Shown here: piece after piece, positions 32,016 through 43,962 of the stretch
How positions within the stretch are numbered: position 1 is the stretch's first letter
Layout: every line of letters begins with the position of its first letter
Source of the DNA: Rostrohypoxylon terebratum
Lineage: Eukaryota; Ascomycota; Sordariomycetes; Xylariales; Hypoxylaceae
DNA length: 64,000 bases
Assembly (NCBI GenBank): GCA_022497145.1
Contig: MU385953.1
Span: 1 to 64,000 of the forward strand
Reading direction: 5' to 3'
Position numbers and translations under genes: made by a program
The notes under the pieces: generated by a model
What the model was told of the DNA's origin: nothing
What the model saw: the letters and a program-made list of their open reading frames with translations, nothing else
Database searches by the model: none

Positions 32016-33511
32016 ATGACGAGACTTAATCTTGGGAATATTAACCCGCACGTTGTTGAGGCCAAGTATGCCGTCCGTGGTGAACTCGCCGTCAAGTCCG
32101 AAGAATATCGTGCTAGGCTGAAGAAAGGGGACAAGAGCCTTCCGTTTGATGAGGTCATCAGCGCCAACATTGGCAACCCGCAACAGCTTGACCAGAAACC
32201 CATCACCTACTTCCGCCAAGTTTTGAGTTTACTCGAGAACCCGAAGTTATTAGAGCATAAGGATATTCTACTCAACTCCTTGGATTACAAGACAGATGTT
32301 ATAGAGCGAGCACAATGGCTCCTGGACCACGCAGGCAGTGTCGGAGCTTACAGCGCTAGCGCGGGCGTCCCCGTCATCAAGGAGAGCGTCGCCAAGTTTC
32401 TTGAGAGTATGCCATAAACCAATCACACAAGACTTCACTATAATAACATCGAATACTAGGACGAGATGGCTTTGCTGCCGATCCATCACATATCTACTTA
32501 TCAGCCGGTGCGTCTTCTGGCGTCAACACCCTTTTGCATATAATATGCGCTTCTCCAAGTACCGGTATACTCGTACCCATTCCACAGTACCCGCTTTATA
32601 CTGCTTCGCTCTCCGTCCTCAACTCTACATGTGTACCTTACTACCTCGATGAGTTGGCTCAGTGGGGTACTTCGCTCGCCACCATTAAGGAGTCGTACAA
32701 CAAAGCCAAGGGTGACGGAATCGATGTCCGCGCTATTGTCATCATTAACCCGGGAAACCCCACGGGTGCCTCGCTGTCCGAAGAGGATGTCCGGCACGTC
32801 CTAGAATTTGCAGCTCAAGAAAGACTCGTAGTCTTAGCTGACGAGGTCTACCAGACCAATGTTTTCATTGGCAAGTTCCACAGCTTCCGACAGGTTCTCC
32901 TTACTCTGCAGAAGGAGCACCCAGGTAAGTATGACAACGTTGAGCTTGCGTCATTGCACTCTATCTCCAAGGGTATGGTGGGCGAATGTGGACACCGTGG
33001 CGGTTACTTCGAACTCATCGGCTTCAAGCCAGAAGTCGAGGAGCAGATCTACAAGTTCGTATCAATCACATTGTGCGCGCCTGTTATTGGTCAATGCCTT
33101 GTCGAGCTCATGGTCAACCCACCTAAGCCCGGCGAGCCGTCCTACGAACTATACGACAAAGAGTACAACGCCATCTTCAACAACCTTAAGACGCGTGCTT
33201 ATGCGCTTTACGAAGCCTTCAAGGAGATGGAAGGCGTAGAGTGCGGTGAGCCCCAGGGCAGCATGTACCTATTCCCGACTATCCGCGTACCCCCTAAGGC
33301 TGTCGAGGCTGCTAAGAAGGAGGACCGCACGCCCGACGAGTTCTACTGCATGCGTTTACTGGAGGCTACCGGTGTGTGTGTCGTTCCGGGTAGCGGCTTC
33401 GGCCAGGTCGAGGGAACCCTGCACCTGCGAACTACGTTCCTTGCCCCTGGCACAGAATGGGTTGGTAACATTAAGAAGTTCCACAAGGAATTCATGACTA
33501 CCTATAGTTAG
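32016..33511 (+). CDS. Alanine aminotransferase (glutamate-pyruvate transaminase)
   Basis: Exons 32016-32406 and 32460-33511 give 480 aa from the first ATG. The class I/II PLP aminotransferase fold is evident. VEAKYAVRGELAVKSEEYR opens the protein and GNPQQLDQKPITYFRQV follows. IYLSAGASSGVNTLLH, INPGNPTGASLSEEDV, LADEVYQTNVF and SLHSISKGMVGECGHRGGY mark the PLP site; the Schiff-base lysine is about K301. LHLRTTFLAPG carries the substrate-carboxylate Arg near the end. It interconverts alanine and 2-oxoglutarate with pyruvate and glutamate. The open frame upstream resembles a mitochondrial targeting peptide (RLFHHQTAA), so the true product is probably longer and mitochondrial, with an unseen first exon. 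The 53-nt intron is phase 1. Confidence 0.93.
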
Positions 33512-34076
33512 ACAGGAGGTAGTTTCAAGAGGGAAAACAAGCATATGGCGTTGTGTGGATAAGAGCTAGTTGCACTGCGTAGAGACGGCTAGCTACTGGT
33601 TTAGATTCGGGTGATGTCTTTTAGTTCAAGATATGCCATAGATGCCTGTCTTGAAAGAAAAGAAATTAGCAAACCATTGTATGTCCTAGATACTTACAAA
33701 ATGAGGCTGGTTTGCGCATTTGGGATTTTTCGGTGATCGCATTTGTCTACGGATTTATAGAGACAACGGACTAGACAGGCCGGGGACATTGGATGGATTA
33801 GAACACCCAACTCGATACCTGAATGTTACTCTCCACTACTCCGAGAAATAAAACATCTCACGAAGCAATGAAATTCACAAGGCATAATTCCCAAACGTGA
33901 TCCAAAAACATGGAGCGGCTTTCAGGCTCGTCTATGTTAATGTGGTATTTATTGTTACATTAATTCTTCTATTGCGCACTCACTCCGAGGTCGGCAATAC
34001 CGTCTCCCCTTCCCTTCCCTTTCCTGCCCTCGTTCCGTCGTAGATAGACACCAGCCGCCCCTCGGCCGGGGGATCT
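33512..34076. other. Convergent 3' intergenic region
   Basis: These 565 bp lie between converging 3' ends of the aminotransferase and RPN7. No gene is visible; presumably 3' UTRs. Confidence 0.5.
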
Positions 34077-35722
34077 TTACGCTCTCTCGCTGCCGCGGAG
34101 TCGGACGGCCTGGCCGTACTTCTGGAGCTTGGTGATGAGCTGGTCGCCCTGCTTGACGACGTCCTGGTACTGCTTATTCTTGTCGTCGGGGCGGTTGGTC
34201 TCGATGACGCCTTTACCGGTGACGCGGTCGATGGTGCAGGGGATGCGGCCGGCGGCGATGAATTTGGCTAGGTCGCTGTTTTTTGTGATCATGTCAGCAA
34301 TCTCTGTTCATGTGAAATATAGGATGGTGGTATATGAAAAGAGGAGACATACCGATCTAGGAAATCCACCGTGACGCCGAAGTCGTTGGCCATGCTCTCG
34401 AGCCCGACAACGCGGTAGCTCTGTAGCAGCTGCTGGTAGGCGCGGAGGCGCATCTCGCGGATGAACCAGCCCTTGTGCTCGTGCAGGTAGCGGTCTTGGG
34501 TCAGGAACTGTTCCTCAACCTGCGCCAGAGCCTGGAAGAAGAGCTTGTAGTGGCCGTTGTACAGACTGCTCACGAGCTGGGCTAGGGGCGAGAAGTCGAC
34601 GGCGAGCTCGGACTCGGGCTGGTCAGTGCTGGTACCTAGGGTCGTCAAATTGACGGCTGTCGTGGTCTTGGTTTGGACAGAGGGCGTGGTGGTTTCCTTA
34701 GAGTCGCGCATCTCGGAGTCCTCAGCGCCAGGGCCAGCAGATATGGCGCCGGTTAAGGCGAGCAACTTGTCGTCGCCGTCGGCGCCGAGAATGGCTTTGA
34801 TTTCCGGGGCGTCAACGACCTTGCTCTTGAAGTCTACCCTCTTAAGAGAGACTGAGCCGGCAAGGACAGAGTAAACGACCAGGTTCGAGTAGGTGCATAA
34901 TTCGTAGCTGGTGAATGTCGACAGGGAGTCCAGGAGCAAGGGGGCGGCGAGGTTATACGATCGCACCGTTAATAGATGCAGGCCCTCGTAGGCCTTTAGT
35001 CGGTTGCGGCGGTCCCAGTCACCACCGCTGTCGACAAGCGTCTTCGCGCGCGCAACGTGCTTCTTTACTAGAGCCTTGTCGCCGTAGAATAGTCCCATGC
35101 GGATTATGGCGAGCACCAGGTCGATCTTGGTGCCTAAGATGCCCGTCTTCTCGAAGACGTCTTCGTAGGCTGCTATCGCTTTGTCCTGTTGAGCGAAGCT
35201 GTCAGTCATAGCCACACAACGGGAACATATACCCGTAGGGTACCACATAATAGGACATCAATATACCTTGTCTCCAATTTTGGCGAAGAAATCAGCACGT
35301 TTTCCCTTCGCGGCCATGATTTCCGTTTCACCAGCCTGCTCGACAGCCTCATCCTCCTCCTTCTGGAACTCTTCTAGCTCCTTGTCGTTCTCCGCCTTTA
35401 GCTTATTGTAAACCTCCTCGTCCCAAGGTAAAGTGGCGCCAGCAGTCTTACTCGCAACCATGCCGGCGGCGCTTGGTTTCCGCCCGGTGGGCTTCTGAGG
35501 CGCTGATGCGGATGTGGTCTCACCGATGGTATTCAGGATACCCTCAGTAGGGTGAGCTAGGTACTTGTAGAGAGGCGCCATCTTATTCTCGTTAATGCCA
35601 TCTTGTAAGCTCTTGATAGCGGCCTGCTGGGCGGGTCGAGTGGCGTAGGGATTCGTGATGGTGAAGACATGTTGGGCTAATGGTAGAGCAGGCCATTTCG
35701 CGTACTGGGGGTCGGAACCCAT
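34077..35722 (-). CDS. 26S proteasome lid subunit Rpn7 (PSMD6)
   Basis: Three exons, 35722-35267, 35185-34353 and 34275-34077, give 495 aa. The start MGSDPQYAKWPALPLAQHVF and LYKYLAHP are typical of fungal Rpn7. A TPR-like helical repeat region (AIAAYEDVFEKTGILGTKID, LVLAIIRMGLFYGD, AKTLVDSGGDWDRRNRLKAY) leads to YSVLAGSVSLKRVDFKSKVV. A PCI domain ends the protein: LYNGHYKLFFQALAQVE, HEHKGWFIREMRLRAY, LAKFIAAGRIPCTIDRVTG. It is a structural subunit of the 19S lid needed for proteasome assembly. A longer-than-usual Ser/Thr-rich linker (SEMRDSKETTTPSVQTKTTT) lies before the PCI domain. It is divergent from the cap methyltransferase gene. Confidence 0.95.
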
Positions 35723-36376
35723 GATGAATTGGACGGCAGGAGAATCGGCGTGGGGTTAGATAGAGTACGAAGGGGTATGTCACGTATGTCAAATCGCCGG
35801 AATGAAGATAAATCGCTATATTATGAGATATGTCGTCGTTGTTGGTTGATGAAGCTTCATAAAAAAAACAGTTTGATAATGGCAAAAAGTATCAGAGCTC
35901 TAGTTTACGGATTTGCCAGCGGTTGCAACTTGCAAGCAGCTGCAGGCGGCCATCGGCGGACGTAACTTCCATCAGGAAACCTAGCTTTGAGCCAATCATA
36001 TAACGTATGTGGGTCTTACCGGAGCCTCAGTGGTACGTACCTTGCTCCGAAAGCTTCTACAAAACAAAAGGGAAAGGTGCGGATTACCCCGGTCCTAATA
36101 AGCTCAATGCCAAGACTTATATACATTTTCCACACCAAGAGTCCAAGACCATACTCCCTCTACATTAGGAACCTTCCGAGCTACAGCATTAACATCATTA
36201 ACATACCACTTTCCTTCTTCAACCTTTTTTCTTTCTTTCCGTCTTAGACTTTCCGCGAAAGAGTTGTGACTAATTCACTTTTCATCGCATTTAAACAGGA
36301 TCAAATTAAATATTCAATTAATCACGTAACCAGAAACGACAACTCAAACACAGAAATTCGCTCTTCGTCACTCACA
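35723..36376. promoter_or_regulatory. Divergent RPN7 / cap methyltransferase promoter region
   Basis: These 654 bp lie between divergent start codons. TTTGCCAGC at 35912-35920 is one base from the Rpn4-type proteasome element in reverse orientation. One near-match is weak evidence. A pyrimidine-rich tract precedes the methyltransferase 5' end near 36160-36250. Confidence 0.4.
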
Positions 36377-37906
36377 ATGCCAAGTGACGACGGTACCGAG
36401 GAGCTTCCTCAACCCTTCGACGCAAAGCGACTCGAATCAGCTAAGAAACGGAAGCATTCGCAGTCCCCCACCAGAAGCAAAAGCAAGCACCGCGACGATA
36501 CCTCAGACATGCCCTCAATTGACGAACTCCCTCAACCATTCGACGCCAAGAAGCTCGAGCCCGCTAAGAAGCGACAGCGCTCCAGATCACCCACAGGCGA
36601 GGCGCCTCGAAAGCTCAAGCGACCCGGTCGCGGCGCCCGATTCTCCCAAGCAGAGACATCGTCTATCCGCCAACGCCACGAGCAGCGCGAGCGCGAGGCC
36701 GCCGAGGCCGCTGCCACGCAAGCCGTGCTAGACCAAAGAGGCATCAACGACGTCGTGCGACAGCACTACAACGCCGTGCCGGAGCGAGGCCGCGACTGGC
36801 GAAAGACGGATAGTCGGATCAAGGGGTTGAGATCGTTCAACAATTGGGTCAAGAGCACGCTGATCCAAAAGTTCTCGCCGGACGAGGACTACACACCCGG
36901 CGCCCATGAGCGAGGACACGATATGGCTGGTGCTAGAGACAAGCAGCTACTTGTCCTCGACATCGGATGCGGTAAGGGTGGCGATCTGGGAAAGTGGCAA
37001 CAGGCGCCGCAGAGAGTCGCGCTATACGTCGGATTAGATCCGGCAGACGTCTCGATCGACCAGGCGAAAGAGCGGTATCGCAATATGAGCCATCGTGGTG
37101 GAGGCGGTCGGGGTGGTAGGGGTGGTCATAGGGGTGGCCGCAACCAACATCTCTTTGATGCACGCTTCTACGCGAAAGACTGCTACGGAGAGTCAATTGG
37201 TGACATCGACATCGTTAGACAAGTCGGATTCGATCCTTCTCCCATGGGCAGAAGTGGGTTTGACATTGTCAGCATGATGTTCTGCATGCACTATGCCTTC
37301 GAGAGCGAAGAAAAGGCCCGCATGATGCTTCAGAACGTCTCTAGCGCTCTAAAGAAAGGAGGTCGCTTCATCGGTTGCATTCCCAACTCTGACGTAATCG
37401 GCGAGCGAGTTGTCAAGTTCAACGACTGGCTTACGAAGAAGCAAAAGGCAGATGCGGAGAAGAAAAAGGAAGCACCTCAGGAAGCGGAGAAGGAAGAAGA
37501 AGGAGAAGAAAAGGAGGAGGGAGAGGAAGGAGAAGCCGAGGAAACTGCAGAATGGGGCAACGATCTCTACCGGGTCAGGTTTCCGGGAAAGACACCTGCG
37601 GATGGAATATTCCGACCCCCCTTCGGCTGGAAATATAGCTTCTTCCTCGACGAGGCTGTAGAGGAAGTCCCTGAGTACGTTGTGCCGTGGCCGGCATTCC
37701 GTGCCATAGCAGAAGACTACAACCTCGAGCTCCAGTACCACCAGAAATTCGACGAGATCTGGGAGGCTGAAAAGGACGACCACATACTGGGACCCTTGAG
37801 TGAGCGCATGGGTGTCCGTGAGAGGGGCAGGGGACCACTTTTAGTCTCGCCGGAAGAGATGGAGGTTGCGAGTTTCTATCTGGCGTTTTGCTTCTACAAA
37901 GTATAG
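36377..37906 (+). CDS. mRNA cap guanine-N7 methyltransferase (Abd1)
   Basis: A single-exon gene of 509 aa from ATG 36377; the frame is open upstream but conserved sequence starts later. The basic N-terminus contains a duplicated segment: ELPQPFDAKRLE at 9-20 and ELPQPFDAKKLE at 50-61, each followed by KKR and SPT. The catalytic domain starts near VVRQHYNAVPERGRDWRKT, then LRSFNNWVKSTLI, the SAM motif VLDIGCGKGGDLGKW near 192-206, GLDPADVSIDQAKERY, VSMMFCMHYAFE and GGRFIGCIPNSDVI, ending in ASFYLAFCFYKV. It adds the N7 methyl group to capped pre-mRNA in the nucleus. Two low-complexity insertions are notable: an RGG-rich stretch at about 240-255 and a Glu/Lys-rich stretch after LTKKQKADAEKKKE. 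Confidence 0.95.
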   Translation: MPSDDGTEELPQPFDAKRLESAKKRKHSQSPTRSKSKHRDDTSDMPSIDELPQPFDAKKLEPAKKRQRSRSPTGEAPRKLKRPGRGARFSQAETSSIRQRHEQREREAAEAAATQAVLDQRGINDVVRQHYNAVPERGRDWRKTDSRIKGLRSFNNWVKSTLIQKFSPDEDYTPGAHERGHDMAGARDKQLLVLDIGCGKGGDLGKWQQAPQRVALYVGLDPADVSIDQAKERYRNMSHRGGGGRGGRGGHRGGRNQHLFDARFYAKDCYGESIGDIDIVRQVGFDPSPMGRSGFDIVSMMFCMHYAFESEEKARMMLQNVSSALKKGGRFIGCIPNSDVIGERVVKFNDWLTKKQKADAEKKKEAPQEAEKEEEGEEKEEGEEGEAEETAEWGNDLYRVRFPGKTPADGIFRPPFGWKYSFFLDEAVEEVPEYVVPWPAFRAIAEDYNLELQYHQKFDEIWEAEKDDHILGPLSERMGVRERGRGPLLVSPEEMEVASFYLAFCFYKV

Positions 37907-39194
37907 TAGCATTTTATGTGGGCGGCGACGGTGTGACTGGGTTAGTAGTTAGTTGCTGGGTAGCACGCTAGCTGGATGGAGGCCTTGTTTTCCAAGAGCT
38001 TAACGCGTTGATGATGTTTAGGGTTCCTAGGAGTCAATACTGGCATTGCGATCTAGCATACCAAAATACATATGTTGCAACGGTCCTGTCTATCATCAGA
38101 CCCATTTCGTGACTAAATCCATATAAGTTCTAATGTAACCAGACGCCGATCTTCCGAGGACCTGCATTCCTAGCTGAGATTTGTAGTAAGCACTGCTGAA
38201 TCGTGACTCCCAGGTCGATTTCCTAGTAACTAGGTAACTAAGCCTCCAATATCTCCAGCCCTTATAAGCTTAGAATATCTACCTCTATTCAATTGCGAAA
38301 ACAGCACAAAGAATTTCTCGACATACGACTGGTGATTGCCTCTCTCTATTGGATCCCCACCTTCTGGTTTCGGTAATGCTACTAACTTTCTATTGGTCAG
38401 GCCTGTTGTATGGTTTCCCGTGTTGCTGGCTCGTACCAACGGACCGAACGGACCGGGTTACTAGAGTCACTAGCAAGAAATTTCTAAAATTTTGTATTAT
38501 ACATATATTTCAAGATAACGTGTAGCAGGGGTTTTAACGAGTCAAATAGTTAACGAAAGAAAGGGTTTTATTGAACCTTGTCTTTGCCCTCCTGCTAGCA
38601 GCACTACTACATGAGGTTATACCTATGCCTATAGGTACCTAATCCCCCCCTTTTCGCAAGTTGAATTATCCCGCCCAGATATCGCTAATCACCATCTAGA
38701 ATGTTACCTCCCTTAGCTCCTATTCGGAGCCATATTCATACATGTAAACAACTTTGTAGACAAAAAAAAAACAGACGTGATACTGCAGTTAGCAGATTCG
38801 TAATAGATGATCAAGACCCCCAACTCGCTCGCGCTCGCTATCACGGTACTATGATCCCGTCGTGTAGAAAAGACGAACCGCGCCACCCAGTCCGATCCAA
38901 TGATAAAGTTCAAGTGTTTCCAATTTGGCGTTGGAAGAGTGGAAGATGAATAAAACAACGCAAACAACGCAGAAAACGACGACTAGCCCCCCTTTTTTAC
39001 GAACCGAGTGATATACCGCCCCTATTACCCCATCCCCTATCCCACAGACGGGAACAAACCCATGATTCTTTTTTCCTGCCCTTCTTCCTTTGTATCGAAA
39101 AATTCAAATTTGCCTCCGAGCATAACTCCTCTTTTCTTTTTTTTCTTTCTACTTGCAGTAAGCCAAATCCAAGCCTTGGTAGGCGATTAGGCTA
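37907..39194. other. Convergent 3' intergenic region
   Basis: No gene can be supported. The region lies between the converging 3' ends of the cap methyltransferase and Clr5-domain genes. It contains A-rich and T-rich runs and probably holds a long 3' UTR. Confidence 0.45.
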
Positions 39195-40387
39195 TCACGC
39201 CCACCCCGAGTCGCCGGAGCCCTGGTGACACGCCGGCGCGTTGCGGTTCGCGGTCCCGTCGTAATAGCCTCCCCCTATGCTGCCGCCGCCGCCGTCGCTT
39301 CCCCGGTGTCGGTGGTACTCCGTGTTCGGCATGGAGAACGGGTTGGTGCCTCCGCTATCGCTACCGTGACTATTTCCGTTGCCGTTGCCGCTGTGGTCCA
39401 TCCGGTTCATCTGCTCCGCGCTGTAGTTGCCGTGGCTGTTAGTATGCCCCATCGCCGCCGCCGCCGCCGTCGCGGTTGCTGTCATCGGCACCGGCGCCCC
39501 GTACCCGCCAAAGAACGTCGGCGGCGCCATGATCTCCGCGCTGCTGCTGTTCCCGCTGTGGTGGTTCGCGGGGCTGAAGTGGTCGTAGCTTGATGACGAC
39601 GTCGAGTTAGAAGATCCACTGAGTCTCTTGGGCGGTGGCAGCGTGGACTCCCACGCGTAGCCCAGATTGCCGTTGCCGCCATTGCCATTGCTAAGGTGTG
39701 TCTGCGGTGGCGAGAGAATAGGCTTTGGTTTGATGTCGTAGGAACTGGGGAGCAGGTGTTAGTGTGGCGGGTTATCTATCTCCTTGACAGGAAGAGGGAT
39801 TTTTGAAACGGGAGGGCAGAGCTAGGCGTACTTTTGCGCGTTATACATCCGTGCTCGATGGTCATCCATAGGGTTGTAAAGGGGCTGTTGGTTTATTTGT
39901 TGTGGCATAGCTAGATGGCCGCCGGTGTTGTAAGGAACTTGTGTCGCCATGGTGTTGGCCATCATAGAAGGGGGCGTGGCGTCTGGACTGCCCGGGAAGC
40001 TACTGTCCCGGACACTGCCGCTACCATCCGACGACGCACGTTTTCGACAGTTGTATTTGCGGACTCCCCACCGAATCAGACGACCTCTATACGCTCTGAC
40101 GCTGTGATAGGGGAGGGCGTTCGTGTTAGTGTATATTTCTCTATGTGCCTGTTCACAACGCGCTTGAAGTCCCACATAAGGGGAATGGGATCGATAGCAG
40201 AAGAACAGGAGTTATGGAAGGAAAGGATAATAAATACAACCAGAAGAGAGGATAAGAGAAAAGGAGGTGTTTCTCACGAGGCTTTGAACCCATACCGATC
40301 AATCATTATCTGGCGCACCACGGCGAGTGTGTTCTCAGCGTAGAGCTGCTTTATGGTGGCCTCATGCATATCCCACTGTTTCGTCAT
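39195..40387 (-). CDS. Clr5-domain protein with Asn/Gly/Ser-rich C-terminus
   Basis: Three exons, 40387-40278, 40101-39832 and 39744-39195, encode 309 aa. The N-terminal 55 residues form a Clr5 domain split by intron 1: WDMHEATIKQLYAENTLAVV, then IMIDRYGFKAS joined to VRAYRGRLIRWGVRKYNCRK. This small helix-turn-helix-like domain is found in fungal proteins related to S. pombe Clr5 and is thought to bind DNA or chromatin. The remainder is low complexity: SSDGSGSVRDSS, a Gln/Met/Pro part, an Ala run after PMTATATAAAAAMGH, and a Gly-rich end. The domain start agrees well with ATG 40387. The role is probably transcriptional regulation, but the target is unknown. Confidence 0.82.
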
Positions 40388-42367
40388 ATTCGAGGCAATG
40401 ATAAATCTATTAATATTTCTTTCTCTTATCGGAGATGAGGCCGAGTCGAAGTTGACTACTAGTTATGAGCGCAATACATGTAGGAGATTAAGGGCAAGCA
40501 AGAATAGTCGTGCCATCCGGGGCAATCAGAGCGTTTGTCAGTTCATGGAGATCACGTTTTAGGTTGGGTTTTCCTTCGGGGACGGAAGCGAAGGGGGGGA
40601 AATCACAGAGCCTCACCTGAATTCCCTGAGAACTACACTGCAAACACTGCACTACACTGCGTGCGGGGAGCCTACCTAGCTAAAGGTGATCTATTTGGGA
40701 AAGGGGGGTGGGCTTTGATCGGTTAGGGAGGGTTATTTAGAGGCTTGTTTGTCCGCGCGGCTCACAAGTCCCTACCTAGGTCCTAGGTAGGTAACTGAAG
40801 AGCAGCGCTGGGAACCTTGGAAGCAGGCTACGGGCTATCTTGTTCATCGCCATTATTCCCTTTACACATCCCACTCGCTCTCGCTGAAGGCCCTGCAAGT
40901 TACCTTCTATTACCTTACCTTCATTAGCACCACAGCACCATAGCACCATTGGCGTTATTACCCAGTGCCATCAGTGCCCTATCCTTTCTGGGAGAGGGCT
41001 TGCATGAGGATGGGGTTAAGGGGCGTTTTATGATCCAGGTGCAGGAACCGCACTTGGCTAGAGCCTTACCGCTAAGCCGGGCTCGATCTGGGTAGGAAGG
41101 ATACCTAGGCCCTAGGGGAACACCCCTACAACTACGGCTTATGGGCTTTGAAATGGGCTTTGGGGATTGTCCTTGCGTAGATCTGGGGAAAGAGTCAGCG
41201 AAAAAAACAAAAGGACATCCTTTCTCGTCTAGCCCGAAGCCACAATCCGGAGCCTGCTTCTTTAGCGTTATCAACACAGCTCATCGGAGAGATATGTAAT
41301 ACCTCTAGGTACCTATAGCCAATGTTACATGATCATTGATAGATACCAGGCAACCATGTATAAAATCTACCTAGCCATAGGTGTTCCAGCGAATATATGT
41401 GTGTTATATAGCCTTATAGCCTTATGCCAGTCATTCTAAGATGCAGATGCCGTATATTAATGATCAAGGCTCTGCACGAAATTCTACTTGCGTATGCTTT
41501 GTAACGTGAGATCAACCAGTATACAAATCGAGTCGGGTCCCAGAACCCGCCCCCACGATTGCTCACTAACTGGCTCACCTTGCTTTAAAGTCACGCAACT
41601 ACAACCCTCACCTTGGGGCTTGAGGCTGACTGCTCCTCTGTACCGCGCGGTTGAGGACGCTCAAGGATCCGACCAATCGGATAGGGGCTAGAATCACTAC
41701 CCTCGCTACGGGATAACCCTATGCGCGGTTTAAGTCATCATTAGACAGGACTAGTAATGGTCCTATTAATAGGATTTGGGGATTATTGTCCAGGCCGGTC
41801 GAAATCTGAGTACATCAGCAAACGAGGGGAAATTAAACCGACAATATTAAAAGCACAATTGCGCCTCGGAGATGGTAGAATTGAGACAATGACATAATCT
41901 TCACCATATATGTGATAGTTCTAGAAAACCCAAGAAGATTAACTTCAACGTCGGTGATTTCATTGGCATATTAAAGGGCGTATGGAGAAAATACAATACC
42001 ACCCCACCATTATGCGCTGCAGCCTCATTCCTTTTTGTTCTTGCTTACTGCCGCATGCTGGTTCAGTCATGTTTCTAAGCAAAACCCCGCGTCCGGCTGC
42101 CTCGTTTTCGGTCCTTCGGTTTATACATTAAAGATCGCTGCGCCGCGCCCCAAAGAGAAACATTAGCTAGGTTTTAACTAGAATCTGGCCCGGATCGCTC
42201 GCACAAAATCGGGATGAGCGTTGCGTCTGTTTTAACGTTTTTGAGGCTGGACCCAGCTGAATTGTTTGTCAAACCCAACTCACTATAATCTCACATAACC
42301 ACTATAGACTCGGCCGTGAAAAGAGCTTCCAATTCTTCGGACCCGGGACGACGGGTAAGCTACGTCT
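40388..42367. other. Gene-free intergenic stretch
   Basis: No gene is supported across 2 kb. CCTACCTAGGTCCTAGGTAGG near 40771-40791 and CCTAGGCCCTAGG near 41104-41116 belong to the dispersed palindrome family. The left part presumably holds the Clr5-domain gene promoter. Confidence 0.45.
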
Positions 42368-43962
42368 CTAAGCAGCAGCCTTCTTCTCATCTGTTGAAGC
42401 ACTAGTCTTCATAGTGTCTTGTTTGGTAACCGGTGAGATCTCGGTAGGGCTAGTGACGGTCTCCCCACCCGTAATACCGGTGTCTTGTTCCTTGTGAGCA
42501 GCTGCCGCGTCAATCTTTCCAAGATTCGGCTTCGCATCGCTAACAGTACCGCTGGGCGAAGATGACGGGCTCTCGTAAGCTGAGCCAGTCGATCCGGCAG
42601 CTGCTCGGATAGCCTCGAACCACTTCTGAGCCTCGGCAGCAGAGTGAGCCTTGAAACTGAGTTCCGAACTTCCTGCGAGCTTGCTGCTGATGCTCTTGCT
42701 CTTGTCCTTTCCCTTGACGGAGAATTTCTCGCCACTAGGAGCACCGATGACAGCGTCCGGGAGGTAGATAGACAGCTCTGGCTTGGGATCATGTCGTAAG
42801 TTATCATCATCCTTGAACTCGTGCAAAAACTTGGATGGAGTTACGACATAGTATCCTGCTTGTGTACCCCAGGATAACTTATTGCGCGACTTGCGCTCGA
42901 GACTCCCTTCGATTATCGGTTTAGTCGAATGATGGTTTTGGTTGGGGAATACAAGCTCCTCGACAGTTCGTGGGGGATCGTTCGGATCAACAAGGCGGTG
43001 ACCTTCACGGGCGACGAAACCCTGCCACTCAAAGTCGCCCGGGATACGTTGCGCCGCACCCAACATGTCAGTGTAGAGAGCTCTCGTCTTCTCAGCCTGT
43101 CCACCAGCTACCTGGTTCAAGGCATCCATCGCTTGTTGGATAGTTTCAACCACGTGAGCTTCGAAGGCTTTGAAGCTGTCTTGGACATTGATCAGGTCAT
43201 TCCTGTGATTGTTCTCTTCGATAACCTGTTTGTTCAGCCTGTGGATGACGCCCCTCTGGATGACATATGGGTCATCTGTTGGGTTCATCTTACCCCCCGT
43301 TGACTCGAAGGCTGCGGTTTGCTGACCAAGAAGTTCAATGTGTTTCTGGGTTGTGTTTCTAGCCTTCTCGATATCTTTTGCTCCCTTTTCAACTCCATGG
43401 GATACCTCCTTAACCTTTGCCTTGATCTCCTTGTGCAGTCGTTCAAGGATAGGTAGGACCGAGCCTTTCAGTGTCTTTTCCGTTTCCGCATTTGAATTTA
43501 TCATAGCCTAAAAATGTCAAATTCTGTCAAGACTCGGCATGGCTAGGATGAAGCATCGTACCTGGGTGTTGACGCGCATGTTTTCGAAGAAACCGGCGAC
43601 TCCTCCAAGGCCTTGATCAAAGTGCGCCCCCTCCTTAAGGGGATGCGAAATTGTCTTAAGCACCTTCTCATACTCTTTAGAGTGCACCTTATGAACCTTC
43701 TCTACCGCCTCGACATATTCCTCTAGGTATCCTACGGCATGTTTCCAGGCTTGGAGTCTTTCGGCAAGTAAACCGGCTGTCTAAAAGTGAGGAGCGATAT
43801 TGTTAGTGACAATCACAAGATATGTAGAGCCAAAGCCCCGAGTTGCAGTCAAAATACAGCTTAGACCCAACTTACAGTGGTAGGATCGATGTCTGGCACA
43901 GCTTCCAAATCGCTGTAATTAGTTCCCTTCCTTACGGGAAGTGTCTGGGAGTCGCCGCTCAT
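42368..43962 (-). CDS. BAR-PH domain protein (Slm1-like, membrane/eisosome associated)
   Basis: Three exons, 43962-43876, 43780-43562 and 43507-42368, encode 481 aa. Residues of about 30-270 are a long helical BAR-like region: AGLLAERLQAWKHAVGYLEE, VLKTISHPLKEGAHFDQGLG, AKVKEVSHGVEKGAKDIEKA and NVQDSFKAFEAHVVETIQQA. A PH domain follows (IIEGSLERKSRNKLSWGTQA, YYVVTPSKFLHEF, LSIYLPDAVIGAPSG, AAEAQKWFEAIRAAAG). The tail is Ser/Thr-rich and acidic. Yeast Slm1/Slm2 have this BAR-PH layout, bind PI(4,5)P2 at the plasma membrane and signal through TORC2. The upstream frame is open and repeat-encoded (KSPKSPKSPK) but has no ATG, so 43962 is chosen as start. Confidence 0.9.

Noticed and set aside
35912..35920. 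Rpn4-type proteasome element upstream of RPN7
   Set aside because: One mismatch to the yeast consensus and only one copy; such matches are expected by chance.
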